Source: Porphyra umbilicalis
Taxonomy: Eukaryota; Rhodophyta; Bangiophyceae; Bangiales; Bangiaceae
Direction: 5' to 3'
Length of the DNA: 64,000 nucleotides
NCBI GenBank assembly: GCA_002049455.2
Contig: KV918865.1
Location: 62,001 to 126,000, forward strand
This document shows, piece after piece, positions 17,452 to 29,949 of this stretch; position 1 is the stretch's first letter; every line of letters begins with the position of its first letter. Position numbers and translations under genes: made by a program. The notes below the pieces were generated by a model. That model was given only the letters and a program-made list of their open reading frames with translations, was not told the DNA's origin and did no database searches.

Positions 17452-20400
17452 GGAAACGAGTAAGGGGCAGCCCCCTTAGTGGGCTGCCCACGGACGTCGT
17501 CCGTCTCAAGGCACACCGGCACTGCTACATCACGGCGACCCGCCTGCGCCAGGTACGCAAGCGGCGGGCCGCTGCGGGATTCCCGCCGGCGCCCGCCTTC
17601 TGCCCCCGCATCCTCGCGCGGCCCGGGGGGGTCAGCCACGCGACGGCGGACGAGCCGGACCACTGCCCCGTCCCGGCGACGCCGGTGGCCGCTGAGGCCG
17701 TCCCTTCGTCTCCGCCGGTCGCCGCGTCGGTCCTGGCCCTGGGCCACTCCGACCCCCGGCCGTGGGGTGGCGGGGATGGTATCCCAGCGGACCTACCCGC
17801 CAACGGGGCGCGCACCGGGCCAGGGCCCCGGCGGCGCCTCGGGGGACGCGCCCGGCGCGAACGTACCCGCTTTCTCCGGCACGCCGCCGCCGTCGCGGAC
17901 ACCACGCACGCGCCGGGTACCCCGCCCCGGAACGGGGAAGTGCTGCTCTTCAGCCTGCATAACTACCGCATCGTGGCCTCTCTGGGGCTGGAAAAGCTGT
18001 CCCTCCGCGCGTTCGGCGTCGTCGTCGACACGGGGGCGGGCCCCAACTTGGTCCTCCGGGACGTCCTCGCTCCTGAATGGCTCCGCCAGGTGATCACCTC
18101 TAAGGAGGAGGAACAGGTACGTCTGCGAGACGCCAACAACGCACGGTTACGCACTAGCGGGACCGTCACGCTGTGGCTCCAGACGGGCGCACGGATCGTC
18201 CCGGTCCCCTTCCTCGTCGTCGACGACCTGTCGGTCCCGGTCATCTTGGGCTGCACGTTCATCGACGACAACGCCCACGCCATCCTGCCTCAGGATAGGT
18301 CCATCCGTTGGACGGACGGGTCCGTCACGGCGATCCTACGGGGACCGTTGGACGATGGCGACCGCTCGATGGGCGTCTCCTGCGTCCTCCGTGCGACGCA
18401 CAAGACGCGGCTTCCGCCGTCGGCGGCCACGGTCGTCTGGGTGCGGACCATGTGGGGCGGCCTGGGTCAGGTGTTCGGCGCCTCGCGCCTCTTCACAACG
18501 AATGGGGTCACCATCGCCAACGGCGTACACGATATCGTGCCGGGGCTATCTTTCCCGGTCATCGTGACCAACTTTGGCGCGCGCGAGGTCATCCTCCGGC
18601 AGAAGGCCAACGTCGGCTACGTCGAGCTGCTGACGACAGGGGTCGTACAGGTGCCCCCCGGGGCACCTCCCGGTACACCGGCCGCCCCGGCCTTCCCGCC
18701 GGCCACAGCCGCCGAAGGCGTCGTGGCGGCGGTGTCAAGCACCGGAGACGACCCCGCGCCGGGGCGGAGCCCGGACCCAGCGACGGCCTCAGGCGGTGCG
18801 GCTGCGACCCCCGCGCGACCCCGGGACCCGGGCGAAGAAAGCGCCCTGGCGAACGCGGCGCTACCCGCGTCCCCCCCGCAAGTGGAGGACGTGGACCTGC
18901 CGGACGTCGACCCGACGCTGCACACCCGGATCCGCCGCATGCTGGACCAGCACAAGGCGATGTGGACGGGCCAGGCGCTCGGCGTCATCAAAGCCACCCA
19001 GCACCGCATCGACCTCAACGCCGGCGCCCGGCCCGTCCGCTTCGCACCGCGCCGTGCGGGGCACACGGCGCGGGAGGCCGAGACGGCCGAGGTCAAGCGG
19101 CAGCTAGAGGCGGACGTCATCGAACCGACGTCGTCGGAATGGGGCTTCCCGGTCGTGCTCGTCCCCAAAAAGGATGGCACCCTCCGCTTCTGCGTCGATT
19201 ATCGACTGCTGAACGTCGTCACCAAGAAGGATTTGTACCCGCTGCCCCGGATGGACGAATGCATCGACAGCCTCGGTGAGGCGACCATCTTCTCGACGTT
19301 GGATTGCAACGCCGGCTACTGGCAGGTTGCCATCGCACCCGAAGATCGGGAGAAGACGGCTTTCGTGTGCCACGAGGGCGCTTACCAGTACAAACGGATG
19401 CCGTTCGGCCTAACGAACGCCCCGGCCACGTTCCAGCGGGCGCTGGACATCATCCTCTCCGGAGTGAAGTGGCAAAGCTGCCTAATCTACCTCGACGATG
19501 TCATCGTGTACTCCAAGACGGAGGAGGAGCACGTCGGCCACGTCGACCGCGTTCTGCGCCTGCTTCGCGACGCGGGAGTGACACTCCGCCTGCCCAAGTG
19601 CCGGTTCTTTCGGAAGACCGTGGAGTACCTCGGGCATGAAATCAAGCCGGGCCGGCTCGGTGTGATGGACGCGCACACGCGCGCCTTGCGCGAGGCGCAC
19701 TTCCCCACGACCCGCACGCAAGTGCGAAGCTTCGTGGGGATGTGCAACGTCTTCCGCCGGTTCGTGCCGAACTTCGCAAGGATGGCAGCGCCATTGACGG
19801 ACCTCCTGGGGTCCACGGCCCCCGTCCTGGTGCCCCCTGCCACGCCATTGCAGCAGCAGGCGTTCGACCGGCTCAAGGAGGCCCTCACGACACCGCCGGT
19901 CCTCGCACTCCCGCGGCGCGGGCGGAAGTACGTCCTCGACGTAGATGCCTGCGGGACGCAGGTGGGCGCCGCCCTGCTGCAAGAGCAAGACGACGGGAAA
20001 CTCAAGCCGGTCGCGTACATCAGCCGGCGGCTGGCAACGAACGAGCTCCCCTACGGGGTCACGGAGAAGGAGTGCCTGGCAGTCGTCTGGGCGTCGCTCA
20101 ATCTCCGCCCCTACCTCGAGGGTGATCGTTTCCTCGTGCGCACGGACCACGACTGCCTACGGTGGATCCTCAACATTGAGGGTTCGGGGAATCCCCGCTT
20201 GGCGCGCTGGCGCCTTCGCCTCAGCGAGTTGGAGTTCGACGTCGCCTACAAGCCGGGGATGACACACTACATGGCCGACAGCATCTCCCGCCTGGAGTCC
20301 GGGGCCAGCGATGAGACCGCGTTCGACGACGCGGTCCCTGTCTTCGCTGTGCGAGCCAACACGGTCCGGGGGCCCGACGCCGCCAACTACGTTGGCGGCC

Positions 20401-22004
20401 CAGCGGTCCGTGGCATCAACCGCGACGCGGTGCTCTCGGCCCAAGCCGATGATGGGTACTGCAAGGAGATCGTGAAAGCCCTGAATGACGGGCGGCGCAT
20501 CCCGTTCTTCGAGGATCCCGATGGGGTCCTCCGGCGACGCGCGGCGCCCAATGGCGCCCACCAGGTGGTGGTCCCGACCTCCTTGCAGGAGCAGGTCCTC
20601 CACCTGGAGCACGACGCGACCCTCGCCGGGCACCCCGGGGAATCCCGCATGTATGCGGCGATGCGGCGGTACTACTACTGGGTGGGGATGGCGGCCGACG
20701 TCGTCTCCTATGTTAGGAAATGCGACAGCTGTGCCCGGCAGCGCGTGCGCCCGCTGGCACGGCGCTCGCCCCCAACCCTGTTCCCCGCCACCATGCCCTT
20801 CCAGGACATTGCTGTGGACCTCTACGGGCCCCTCGACCGAACGGCCGCAGGCCATCGATTCATCCTGGTGATCACCGATCGGTTCACCAAGCTGGTGTGC
20901 GCCATCCCGATGGACGGTACGTCGGCGGTGGACTGCGCCTCGGCCGTCCTGGACTACTGGGTAAGCGCTTATGGTCCGCCGGACCGGCTGCTCTCGGACG
21001 GGGGACCCCAGTTCACCAGCCACTTCTGGGGCCAGGTTTGCAACCTGCTCTCCATCGAGCCTAAGGTGACGTCACCGTCACACCCGCAGACGAACGGGCA
21101 GACGGAGCGGTTCAACCGCACGATGCATACGATCCTAAACCACTACGTGGCGGAGCATCCGCGGTCCTGGGACCAACTCCTTGGGGCCCTGACGCTGGCG
21201 TACAACAGCCGCCCCCACCGTTGCACCGGGGTTGCCCCGCTGGAACTGTTCAACCCCATGGGGGTATCCAGCTGGCCATTCAAGGACATCCCCAAGTCCG
21301 GGGCGTACCCCATCACGGCGCAACGCGGCACCGCCGCCGAGAAGCGTACCCAAGCCTCCCTCCTGACCCGCCTCGTGCAGCTCATCCCACAGATGCGGAC
21401 AACGCTCAAGGCGACGCAGGGGCGCTGAAAGCGCGACCACGACAAGCGCCTCGCGCTGCGAGCGGAGAAGCTCACCGTGGGGGGCTGCGCGTGGCTGCAC
21501 GGCCACGCCAAGGAGGAGGGCGCCGGCGGCAAGTTGACACACGTCGCGCGCGGACCGTATCGCGTGTTTTCCACAGACGGCCCGACGGTCCTCCTGGACG
21601 TGGACGGGGAGCACCGCCGTGAGAACGTCGCGCACGTCGTCCGCGCCTCGGGCACGGCCGCCGAGTCCCCTGTTCATCACCCCGCGTTGCGGGCAGCGCG
21701 CTTCTTCCACGGGGCGGAGGCAGACGGCCAGCGGTATGCCGTGGACCGCATCGCGGACCACGCGACGCTGCCCGATGGCTCCCTCCGGGTCCAAGTCTAC
21801 TGGACCGGATTCCCGCAGCCCACCTCGATGGACGCCGCGGACGCCTCGCACGAGACGCTGCGCGTCTACCTGCGCCGCGCCGCGCGCTTGGGGCTGCCCC
21901 ACACGTCCGCCGACCCGCCGCCGGCGGTCCCGCAAGACACGGCTCCCGACGGCGGCGCCGCCTCGGGCGGCGCCGCCGCGCCACCCCCGGCCATTCGTGC
22001 CTGA
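17394..22004 (+). pseudogene. pol polyprotein of Ty3 element 1 (PR-RT-RH-IN-chromodomain, in-frame TGA)
   Basis: The frame overlaps gag by at least 58 nt in the -1 frame. Counting from 17394, the protease Asp is in VDTGAG (D212), RT has FCVDYRLLN and YLDD at 699-702, and RNase H starts near KYVLDVDACG. Integrase has an HHCC zinc region (HLEHDATLAGH ... CDSCARQR) and the triad D1142, D1202, E1238, which gives the expected D-x35-E spacing. A TGA at 21426-21428 interrupts the integrase C-terminus. The same frame then resumes with a GPYRV-type GPY/F module and a chromodomain-like segment (YAVDRIADH ... VQVYWTGF) to 22004. Chromodomains steer integration to particular chromatin marks. Apart from the TGA the frame is intact. 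Confidence 0.9.
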
Positions 22005-22245
22005 CCCCTTGAGTCGGCGCGGAGGCCGGGCGCGGCGGGGGGGGGGTGGAGTGTTTCGGGGTTTTGGTGCCTTGGGGCCGCCGTGGGGGGGGGGAATGTG
22101 TACCAGCGGCCAAGGCGTGGCGGGCCCACGACGGGCAGCGGACGCTAAGTGGTACTAAGAGCAAGCCCACGGCTTTATTCTACGGCGGACGACGACCTAA
22201 CGCCGTCGGACTGAGCGCCACACCTACGGGGCCAGGGCGATGCCC

Positions 22246-24827
22246 TCAGTCGTGACGACGATACTCCCATACGTGAACGGGGCGGCCCGCCTTGCATAGG
22301 ACGCGCCGCAGGGCGGCGAGAAACCGCTTCGCCCGCGTCCGCGGGGACTCTAGGCAGGGGGGGACGTCGGCGGCGAGCCCGATGCGGGCGTACTCGACCA
22401 TAGCGGCGGTGATCTCGCAGGGCCCCACCTCGGACCAGTTGATGGACGGGTCGTACCCGAACAAGGCGACAACCTGCCCGGACGTCAGCGAGTCCTGCCA
22501 CTCCGTGGCCGTCACCAAGGTAGGGGGCGTCCACGACGCGGACAACCACCAATCGTAGGCGACGTCCGGTTGCCCCGGAATTGGGGTCACGACGGGGCCT
22601 GCAACCCCCAGCTCCATCGGCGCCATGGCGGGACCGTCGTTGGCGGGGACGGCATCCCAGCGCGCGGGGCGCGGACTGGCGGGCGCCGCGGCTTCGTCGG
22701 CGGGGCGGTACTCGGACTGCCCGTAGCACCCGCCGCTAGCGCCGCCATCGCGGCCCTGGCCGCCGTCGGAGGGCCATGCGGGCTCGTCACGGCCGGCGGC
22801 CATATAACCACGGCCATCACTCGGACCGGCCGCCGAACACATGCGGTCGTCCCGCACGTCGGCACGGCGGCTGGGGCCGCCCTCCCAGCGTTCGTCGCAG
22901 TAGCGACGGGGGGCAGCGGCGCCGCCGCCCGACTCGCACGCCCACCCGCGCCCGGGCCGGTCACCGGCAGTGTCGGCGTGGTCGCCGCGCCACGTCGCGT
23001 CCCAGCGCTCGCCGTGAGCCGTGCCGGCTCTGTCCTCGCGGACCGCCGCGCGCGGGCCCCACTCGGCTCTGCCGGAAAGGGTTGACGCGGAGAAGCCGCG
23101 GGAGTAGGCGTCGGGACCTCCGGGGTTGCCAGCGCTGGCCTCCTCCTCATCCCCCGCGGGGTTCCGGGGCCCCGGGCGGCTGGGCACAGGTAGAGCCGGG
23201 CCGCCGCGCGCCATGTCGGCGTGGCGCCGCTCCCGCGCACGGTACGCGGCCGACGCGGCCGCCTTTTCCGTCGACGGCGGGACGGCGTCCGGGTGGGCGA
23301 GGTGAAGCCGGCCGGTATCGCCCATGGCTCCGTCGTCACGGGCAACGCCAGCGGGGCGACGTCCGCAAGCCGCGGCTCCGCGAGCATGACCCCCAACGGG
23401 GCCTGCGGCGACCGCAAGACGTTCACGACGCGGACGTAGTGTTGCCGGCCGTCCGCCACGGTACCCACTTGGTGGGGCAGCAGGGTGCTGGGGGCTTGAC
23501 GGGTGGTATCGTGGTGGTAGGGCAGTAGGTCATGGACGGCCGCCCAGGGCACCGCCCTCACAATGGCGTCGTACTCCTCCAAGGCGTCGGCGGCACCGCT
23601 GTCGCCCGGCGCGAGGTCGTCGACCTTGAACTTCCGCGTCAAGTCGTAGTAGCACGGCGACGGCTTGAAGACGCGGTGCGTCTCGCGGTACGCGCGCAGC
23701 AACCCCGACACGATGGCGGCCATCAGCATGACGTAGGCCGTGCCCTGGATGGGGTGGCAGAGGAACGCCTGGAGCAGCGACTGCTGCTGGTGCACAACGG
23801 GCGGGTACTCGTACGTCAGCAGCCGCGGCGTTGCACACCGCGTGGCCATTGCCTGCGGCAAGGGAGCACGCGCCGGCATCAAGGCAATGCCGAAACGGAC
23901 GGACAGGAAGATGGCCCCGTGCCGCACCCCTCGGGCGCTTACGAGCTCGCCGCGCGCGCGGTGCGCGGCCTCCATCGCCAAGTCGGCCGGGGCGGTCGCG
24001 GGGCCCACCGACGCAAAAGCGATCAGGGGGCCCACAACCCCGAAGTTGGCAAGCGCCAAGGAGTGCCCGCACGGGACCGCAGGGCGGTGGCGAAGGCGTG
24101 CGTGCCAGTCCTCGAGGTAGGCGTACCCCTCTGCGCCGGCGACGAACGGGAGCTCTGCCGTGGGATTCGGGACCAAGAGCACCCTCCCCGGAGTGCACCG
24201 CAACATGAATCGCAGCCACGCCGCGCTGTCCCCGACGGAGCGGACGAAGGAAGCGAGGTCGCGCTCGGCCGCCGGCCGGGTACCGTAACCCGCCACCTTG
24301 GCAAACTTCTTGAATGCCCACCACACGGCGGCTGCCTCGCCTGCGTCGTGGGGATGAGCCGGGAGCAAGACGTCGCTGACGAGCGCCCAGTCGGCCGAGG
24401 CCACGGCCGGCCTCAGCGGGGCGAGCCACGCTCGGACGGCAGGCGGCGCCGGGCATGGCGGGAGCGCGGGGGCCGACTGCCCCAACAACGGCGGGCGCTC
24501 CTCCGGCACGACCGCGGGACCCCCGCTGGTGGAGGCAGCCGGGCAAGCCGCGGACTCAGCCCCGGCGCTGGTCGCGGCGGCGGCGCCCGCTGGGTGGGGC
24601 GGCTTCCGCCACTCCAAGCCGTTCGGGTCGTACGGGAGCCGCATACCCGGCGGCACCGACGGACGGACGGGGACGGTTGGGCGGCGCCCGGGCGGTCCCG
24701 ACGCCGGCGGCGCTAAAACCGCCGGCGCCGGCCCCGGAGCGGCGGCCGCCGTGGGCGGGCACGCCAGGGGCGCGGGGGACGGAGCCCCGACGGGGCTGGC
24801 GGGGGGCGTCGCCGGGGGCGGCTCCAT
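22246..24827 (-). CDS. antisense ORF between pol and 3' LTR of Ty3 element 1
   Basis: Reading against gag-pol, the frame starts at ATG 24827 (MEPPPATPPA), 15 nt inside the 3' LTR boundary. A disordered proline-rich N-terminus precedes a folded-looking domain of about 300 residues, with blocks such as VWWAFKKFAKVAG, CTPGRVLLVPNPTAELPF, HRVFKPSPCYYDLTRKFKV and AVPWAAVHDLL. After PLGVMLAEPRL the natural composition moves near 23300 to the -1 frame. That frame carries an R/D/G-rich linker and a helical end (DYWW-like, RAKRFLAALRRVLCKAG) stopping at 22246. I recognise no known domain. Ty3 Tat-lineage elements of plants also have antisense ORFs at this position. The Ty3 element at 25492 has a similar one. 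Confidence 0.65.
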
Positions 24828-24842
24828 CTCAGCCAAACGGGA

Positions 24843-25491
24843 TGTCGTACTACGGGGCCCCCTATGCGCCAGGGGGCCACCGCGGGGACGTCGGCGACGG
24901 CGGAAGACGCGGTCCCCGACGGGAGGTGGCGACGCCAGCGGCGGTGGTGGCCGACGGGTCGGCAACGCGGGATGGCGCGGCGAGGGGGCGGCCCCGCTGC
25001 CCGGCTCGGGCCACCTGAGGCAGCGTACCCGATCCGTCGCGCCCGGCACGCAGGCCCCGCGGGAGGCCAGATTGGCGCGCCCGAGAGGGTGCTGGCCCGC
25101 CCGAGAGGGCGCGGCAGGCGACGGCCGACCGGGCGCCACGCGGCGGGTGCAGCGCGTTGCGCGCGGGACGGTTTCTCCCCCTCGTCTGTAATGATCGCCT
25201 CGGGGGACTTGACATGCACGGAGCGAATTATCTGCATTGGTTGGTGACGGCCCGGGTCAATTCCCATTTGGGCAAATTGGGCCCGGGCGACGGTTTCCGC
25301 CCTTTGAGGACGAAGGGCGACGACGGTGGGAGGCACCGTCGTCGCCGGCAAGTAAACCGTGTCTTGATGTCTTGGCGTTTCGATCGGCCCGACTTCCCGG
25401 ACCTCGAGTCCCGTGGCGGGTGTCGCGCGGCTGGCTGAGACGGCCGTTACTTCCCTCCTTCTGAGGTAACCCCCCAGATTGTGGTACTACA
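24843..25491 (+). repeat. 3' LTR of Ty3 element 1
   Basis: This 649-bp LTR matches 13890-14541. Its hairpin at 25316-25346 has a 13-bp perfect stem. The polypurine tract just before it is weak (AAACGGGA). Confidence 0.9.
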
Positions 25492-28400
25492 CGTCTCTTT
25501 GACCGATTCCTCGTTTCCGACAACTTGTCAGTCTTGTGCATTCTTGGCACCGAGTTCATTGAACAAAACATCGATGGCTTCTTGCCACGCTTGCTCAAGA
25601 TCGTCTGGCAAGAGCACGTGCGCTGCACGGAAGAGCAACCTCGGCCAACGCCGATCTTAACTTGTCTTTACGACAGCGCGTGGGTCCGCCACTGCCAAGA
25701 TAAACGCGCTCGGGTTCGGGCCTGCAAACAGGTGCGTGTCAACGGACAGAAGGAGGAGTGGATCATGGCCACGTGCGACACCCCTGGTATGGTTACCATC
25801 ACAGGGAACATTCGGTTGTGCAGACACAAGTCCATGGGAGTCGCCCGCCGCATCGCCATCGTCCAACCAGACGAACCATTCCTGGTCAAGTTATGCAACT
25901 TCGGCAAGGACCAAGTCATTGTTCACAAGAACTCAACCTTGGGGTTCGCAGAACCCTACCAAGGGCCGATGCTTTCCGCCGTCTTGCATGACAACACCCC
26001 AAAGGGTGGAACCGATTACGCATCGGACGACGCGAGTCGTGACCCACTCGAGGACGTCGATCTCAGTAAGTCACCCGAGTACCTGCACAAGCAGATTCGA
26101 AACATGCTTAAGACGCATTCGTCTATGTGGGATGGAACCCTTGGCGTCATCCGTGCTACGGAGCACGCCATCGTCACTCCTCCCGACGCTCTGCCCATAC
26201 GGGACCAACCCTACCAAACCGGGCCGTTCAAACGGCAGATCATCGCTGATCAGATCAACAAGATGTTGAAGCTCAACGTCATTGCCCCTAGCCGTAGTGC
26301 TTGGGCAAGCCCCGTGGTAATTGTACCAAAGAAAAACGGCAAAGCCCGATTCTGTGTCGACTATCGTCGGTTAAACAGCATCACCAAGAAGGATGCTCAA
26401 CCCTTGCCTCGCATGGAGGACTGCCTCGACTCCTTCGGAGATGCCAAGGTGTTTACGTCTCTCGACTGCACCGCGGGGTACTGGCAAGTACCCCTACGCA
26501 AGGAAGACCAAGAGAAGACGGCATTCACGACGCACTGTGGTATATACCACTGGTTATCAATGCCTTTCGGCTTGACGAACGCGCCGGCTACCTTTCAGCG
26601 TGCGTTGGATATTATTCTGTCGGGCTTGAAGTGGCAGATAAGCCTTGTCTACTTCGACGATGTCATCATCTTCTCCGAAAAAGCGGAACAACACGTCAAA
26701 GACGTTGACACGGTTCTTCACCGTCTTCGAGAAGCCTGGGTCACCCTCAACTTGGAAAAGTGCACGTGGTTCTCCGACGAGGTCGAGTACCTAGGACACA
26801 TTGTCCGCCCCGGGCAACTGCACGTGCACAACAAGATTGTGGATGCTCTGAAGCATGCCAAGTTCCCAACCACAAAGATCCAGCTGAAAAGCTTCTTGGG
26901 CATGTGCAACGTCTATCGACGGTTTGTCAAAAACTTTGCCAAACGAGCAAAGCCCCTGAACGCCCTGACTAGGGCCGACATCCCACCGGATTTACCACCA
27001 CCGACGGACGTGGCTATCGCCGCCTTCGAGGACCTTCGCAACGCACTGTTGTGCCCACCGGTACTTGCCTTGGCGAAGGCCAATCGTAAGCTCGTCGTTG
27101 ACGTGGACGCATGCGCCGACCAAGTTGGTTGTACCCTCCTATAAGAGGAGCCGGGCGAACTGCTCCACCCTGTCGAGTATTGCAGCCGAGGACTCACTGC
27201 TGCAGAGCAAAACTACTCCACCACGGGGCGAGAATGCCTCGGCGTCGTGTGGGCTGTCCTCAAGTTGAGGCACTTCCTCGACGGGCAACGGTTCCTCAAA
27301 CGAACGGATCACCAAGCACTTAGCTGGATCTACAGCAAGACCGACTCAAGCGGACGCTTGATGCGATGGCGACTTCGCCTTTCCGAATACACATTCGATA
27401 TGGTTTATAAACCAGGTGCATCGCACCACTTGCCCGACTTCCTGTCGCGCGCCTCTACAGTGGCGCCGCCAAAAGATATCCATGATGATATACCTTGTCT
27501 GGCAGTGGCCGAGACGGCCAACGGCTTAAAAACGGGGAGGTACACCGGTACCGACACACCGGAACCGGTGGAGTTCGACGATGTTGTCGAAGCACAACAA
27601 ACAGACAACTTCTGCGTCGAGATGTCCACTCGCGTGCAGCGCGAAACGGCCAAGGCCTTCTCCCGCGATGAGCATCACGCTCTGTACCGCCCAGCGCCTT
27701 ACGGCAATCAACTGGTTATTCCAAAGTCTCTACGCGAACGCGTGTTGACCCTCGAGCACCACGCAACCGTGGCCGCCCATCCTGGTATGAACCGGATGTA
27801 TTACACAATGCGTAAGGCATACTACTGGCCTTCAATGGTGACGGATATTCATTCGACCATCACCAAATGCACAACGTGTGGGCAGAATCGCCTCGCCTTG
27901 CGGCGACACACCACGCCCTTGACCCTGTTCCAGGCTACCGAGCCTCTCACGGAGCTGTCCGTTGACATCTTCGGGCCCATCCTGGCCTCCAAGAAGGGCA
28001 ATCGCTTCATCTTTGTTATCACCGACCGCTTCGCCAAGCTCACCAAGTGCGTCGCATTGGGGCAAATCACGGCCATGTCCGTGGCGTCAGCCATCATCGA
28101 CGAGTGGGTGTCAGCCTACGGGCCACCGGACCGGATCGTCTCGGACCAAGGGCCCCAGTTCATGTCGAACTTCTTCATCGCTGTGATGGAAATTCTTGGC
28201 ATTGAAACGGTTCGCACCACGGCGTATCATCCCCAAACCAATGGGCAAGTCGAACGGTACAACCGTACCATGGCTACTCAGCTCCGACACTACGTCGCCG
28301 ACGTCCCATCACGATGGGATGAGCAACTCCCGGTAATCACCATGGCGTATAATAGCCAACCACATCGGTCGACGGGAATCGCCTCATTTGAGCTCGTTAT

Positions 28401-29655
28401 CCCAAGGCGGATCCCCAACCTCAACGTTTGCAACTTGCCCCCGGGCACTCCGCTTACCAATATGGGAACGCTCAAGGATGGATCACCCGTAGCTCACAAA
28501 CGCGAGTTCATGGCCCGCCTGCGCAACCAGATCCCCATCGTGGTCGAGGCCTTGCGTAAGACGCAACAACGTTACAAACGTAACTTCGACCATCGGGTCG
28601 CAACCTGCAATGCGGACGTCAAGATCGGCGACTACGTATATACGACCAACCAAGATCGGAAAAACAAGCTGCAAAGCAAAGCCATCGGACCCTTCGTGGT
28701 CATTGACGCAGACGCGGACGCCTCCACGCTTGTCATTGACATTGACGGCGAGGAGAAACGCGTCAGCAGTGACCATGTCACCCCAGCTCCTCGTCAAACG
28801 ACGACGGACACGGTTCCACACCCCCTACTAGATGGTCTAGACCAACGCAAGTCACCGTCGGCAACTGCCGATGAGTATGTGATCGACAAACTCCTAGGCT
28901 TACGCCAGACGGGTGACAGCTATGGCGCTATGGTGCGCTGGTTCGACTACGGGTCAAAGGACGACACCTGGGAACCCCTGGAGAACCTCCCCCGCAACCT
29001 GGTGGTGCGTTTCCTTCGACAGAAGAAGAAGCATGTACCGGGGTACGAGTGGCAAACGCCAACGCGACGAAGTCGCCGACAGGCCGGGCTCAAAACCGTG
29101 GCCAACATCGTCATGGCCTCCACGTGGATACCCACTATCCAACATGTCCATGTTACCGGTGACGGAGTTATCCATGCCAACGTCTCGTGGACAGAGTCAA
29201 GTACTGCCGTCGCAATTAAGGAAATAATTCCTGTCTCGTGGCTCAAGTCCACTCTGCCGTCCATGACGCGCAACTTTGCGTATGATCCCCAACTTACCTT
29301 GCGGCATTTCCCTCGGCTGAACCGTGTTTACGGCCCGTACTCATATGTGTGGCCGAAATCCGCACAGGCGACACTGATCGGCAGCAATCCCCCTGTACCA
29401 GTGCTCTCCAACGGGTTTTTGGTACCCCCGGTACAGCACTTGGACTCAGTTCTTCGATGCTTGGTAACAACCACAGAGGAAGCAACCGTGGTAATACCAC
29501 AATGGACCAGCACCAGTTGGTACGCTACTGCCATACGTGCAAGTTTCGAGTACGAAATGCTTTTATCAGCATACTCAAGGGATACAAATCCCACAACGTG
29601 GGCCATGAGGGCCTGCCACTTCCTTCATCGCTATGACGATAAACAGAAAAACTGA
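25492..29655 (+). pseudogene. pol of Ty3 element 2 (in-frame TAA)
   Basis: The open frame starts within the C-terminal part of retropepsin (LSVLCILGTEF) directly at the LTR junction. Counting codons from 25492, RT has FCVDYRRLN and a catalytic YFDD at 387-390 in place of the commoner YLDD. Integrase has an HHCC region (HHATVAAH ... CTTCGQNR) and the triad D825, D885, E921. A chromodomain follows (YVIDKLLGLR ... VRWFDYGSKDDTWEPLENL). About 200 further residues come after it, including VVIPQWTSTSWYATAI, which I cannot assign. A single TAA at 27142-27144 interrupts RNase H (LL-stop-EEPGE), and the frame is otherwise intact to 29655. Confidence 0.9.
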
Positions 29656-29949
29656 GAAGTGGATACAAACATGTCAAACGACAAACAACAACAAGACGAA
29701 GAAACATCAACACCCTAAAAAGGCGTAAGACCCCGACATTGTCAACCCAACCCCCCCACCGGGGTCAACCGAGCAAGTCACTGAACAGTGAACCTCGCTA
29801 CTCCTCGTCGTCACCACGACGCGAGTCCCGGCGGGAATCGCGGCTCGCGCCACCACTGGCAGCCGACTCCTGCGAGACGCTACGCGCACGTGTGTTGCGT
29901 GCCGAGTGCGGAATCCCGTCGACGGGCCCCCGCCCTCGTGGGTCCGACG
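29656..29949. other. spacer after pol of Ty3 element 2
   Basis: This short A-rich stretch follows the pol stop and then runs into the tail of the antisense ORF. No separate gene is seen. Confidence 0.4.

Larger units (their letters stand above)
13890..25491 (+). mobile_element. complete Ty3/gypsy retrotransposon with antisense ORF (element 1)
   Basis: This 11,602-bp element has two LTRs (652 and 649 bp) that start TGT and end ACA with a short inverted repeat (GTAGTAC/GTACTAC). A primer-binding site lies 2 nt after the 5' LTR. It has gag, pol in Ty3 order (PR-RT-RH-IN-chromodomain), and a long antisense frame between pol and the 3' LTR. In the half of the LTR I compared by eye the copies differ at roughly 5% of sites, so the insertion is not recent. 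The flanking 5-mers are CACGC on the left and CGTCT on the right, so there is no target duplication. The left neighbour is a copia integrase frame and the right neighbour is the frame of a different Ty3 element. Confidence 0.9.
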
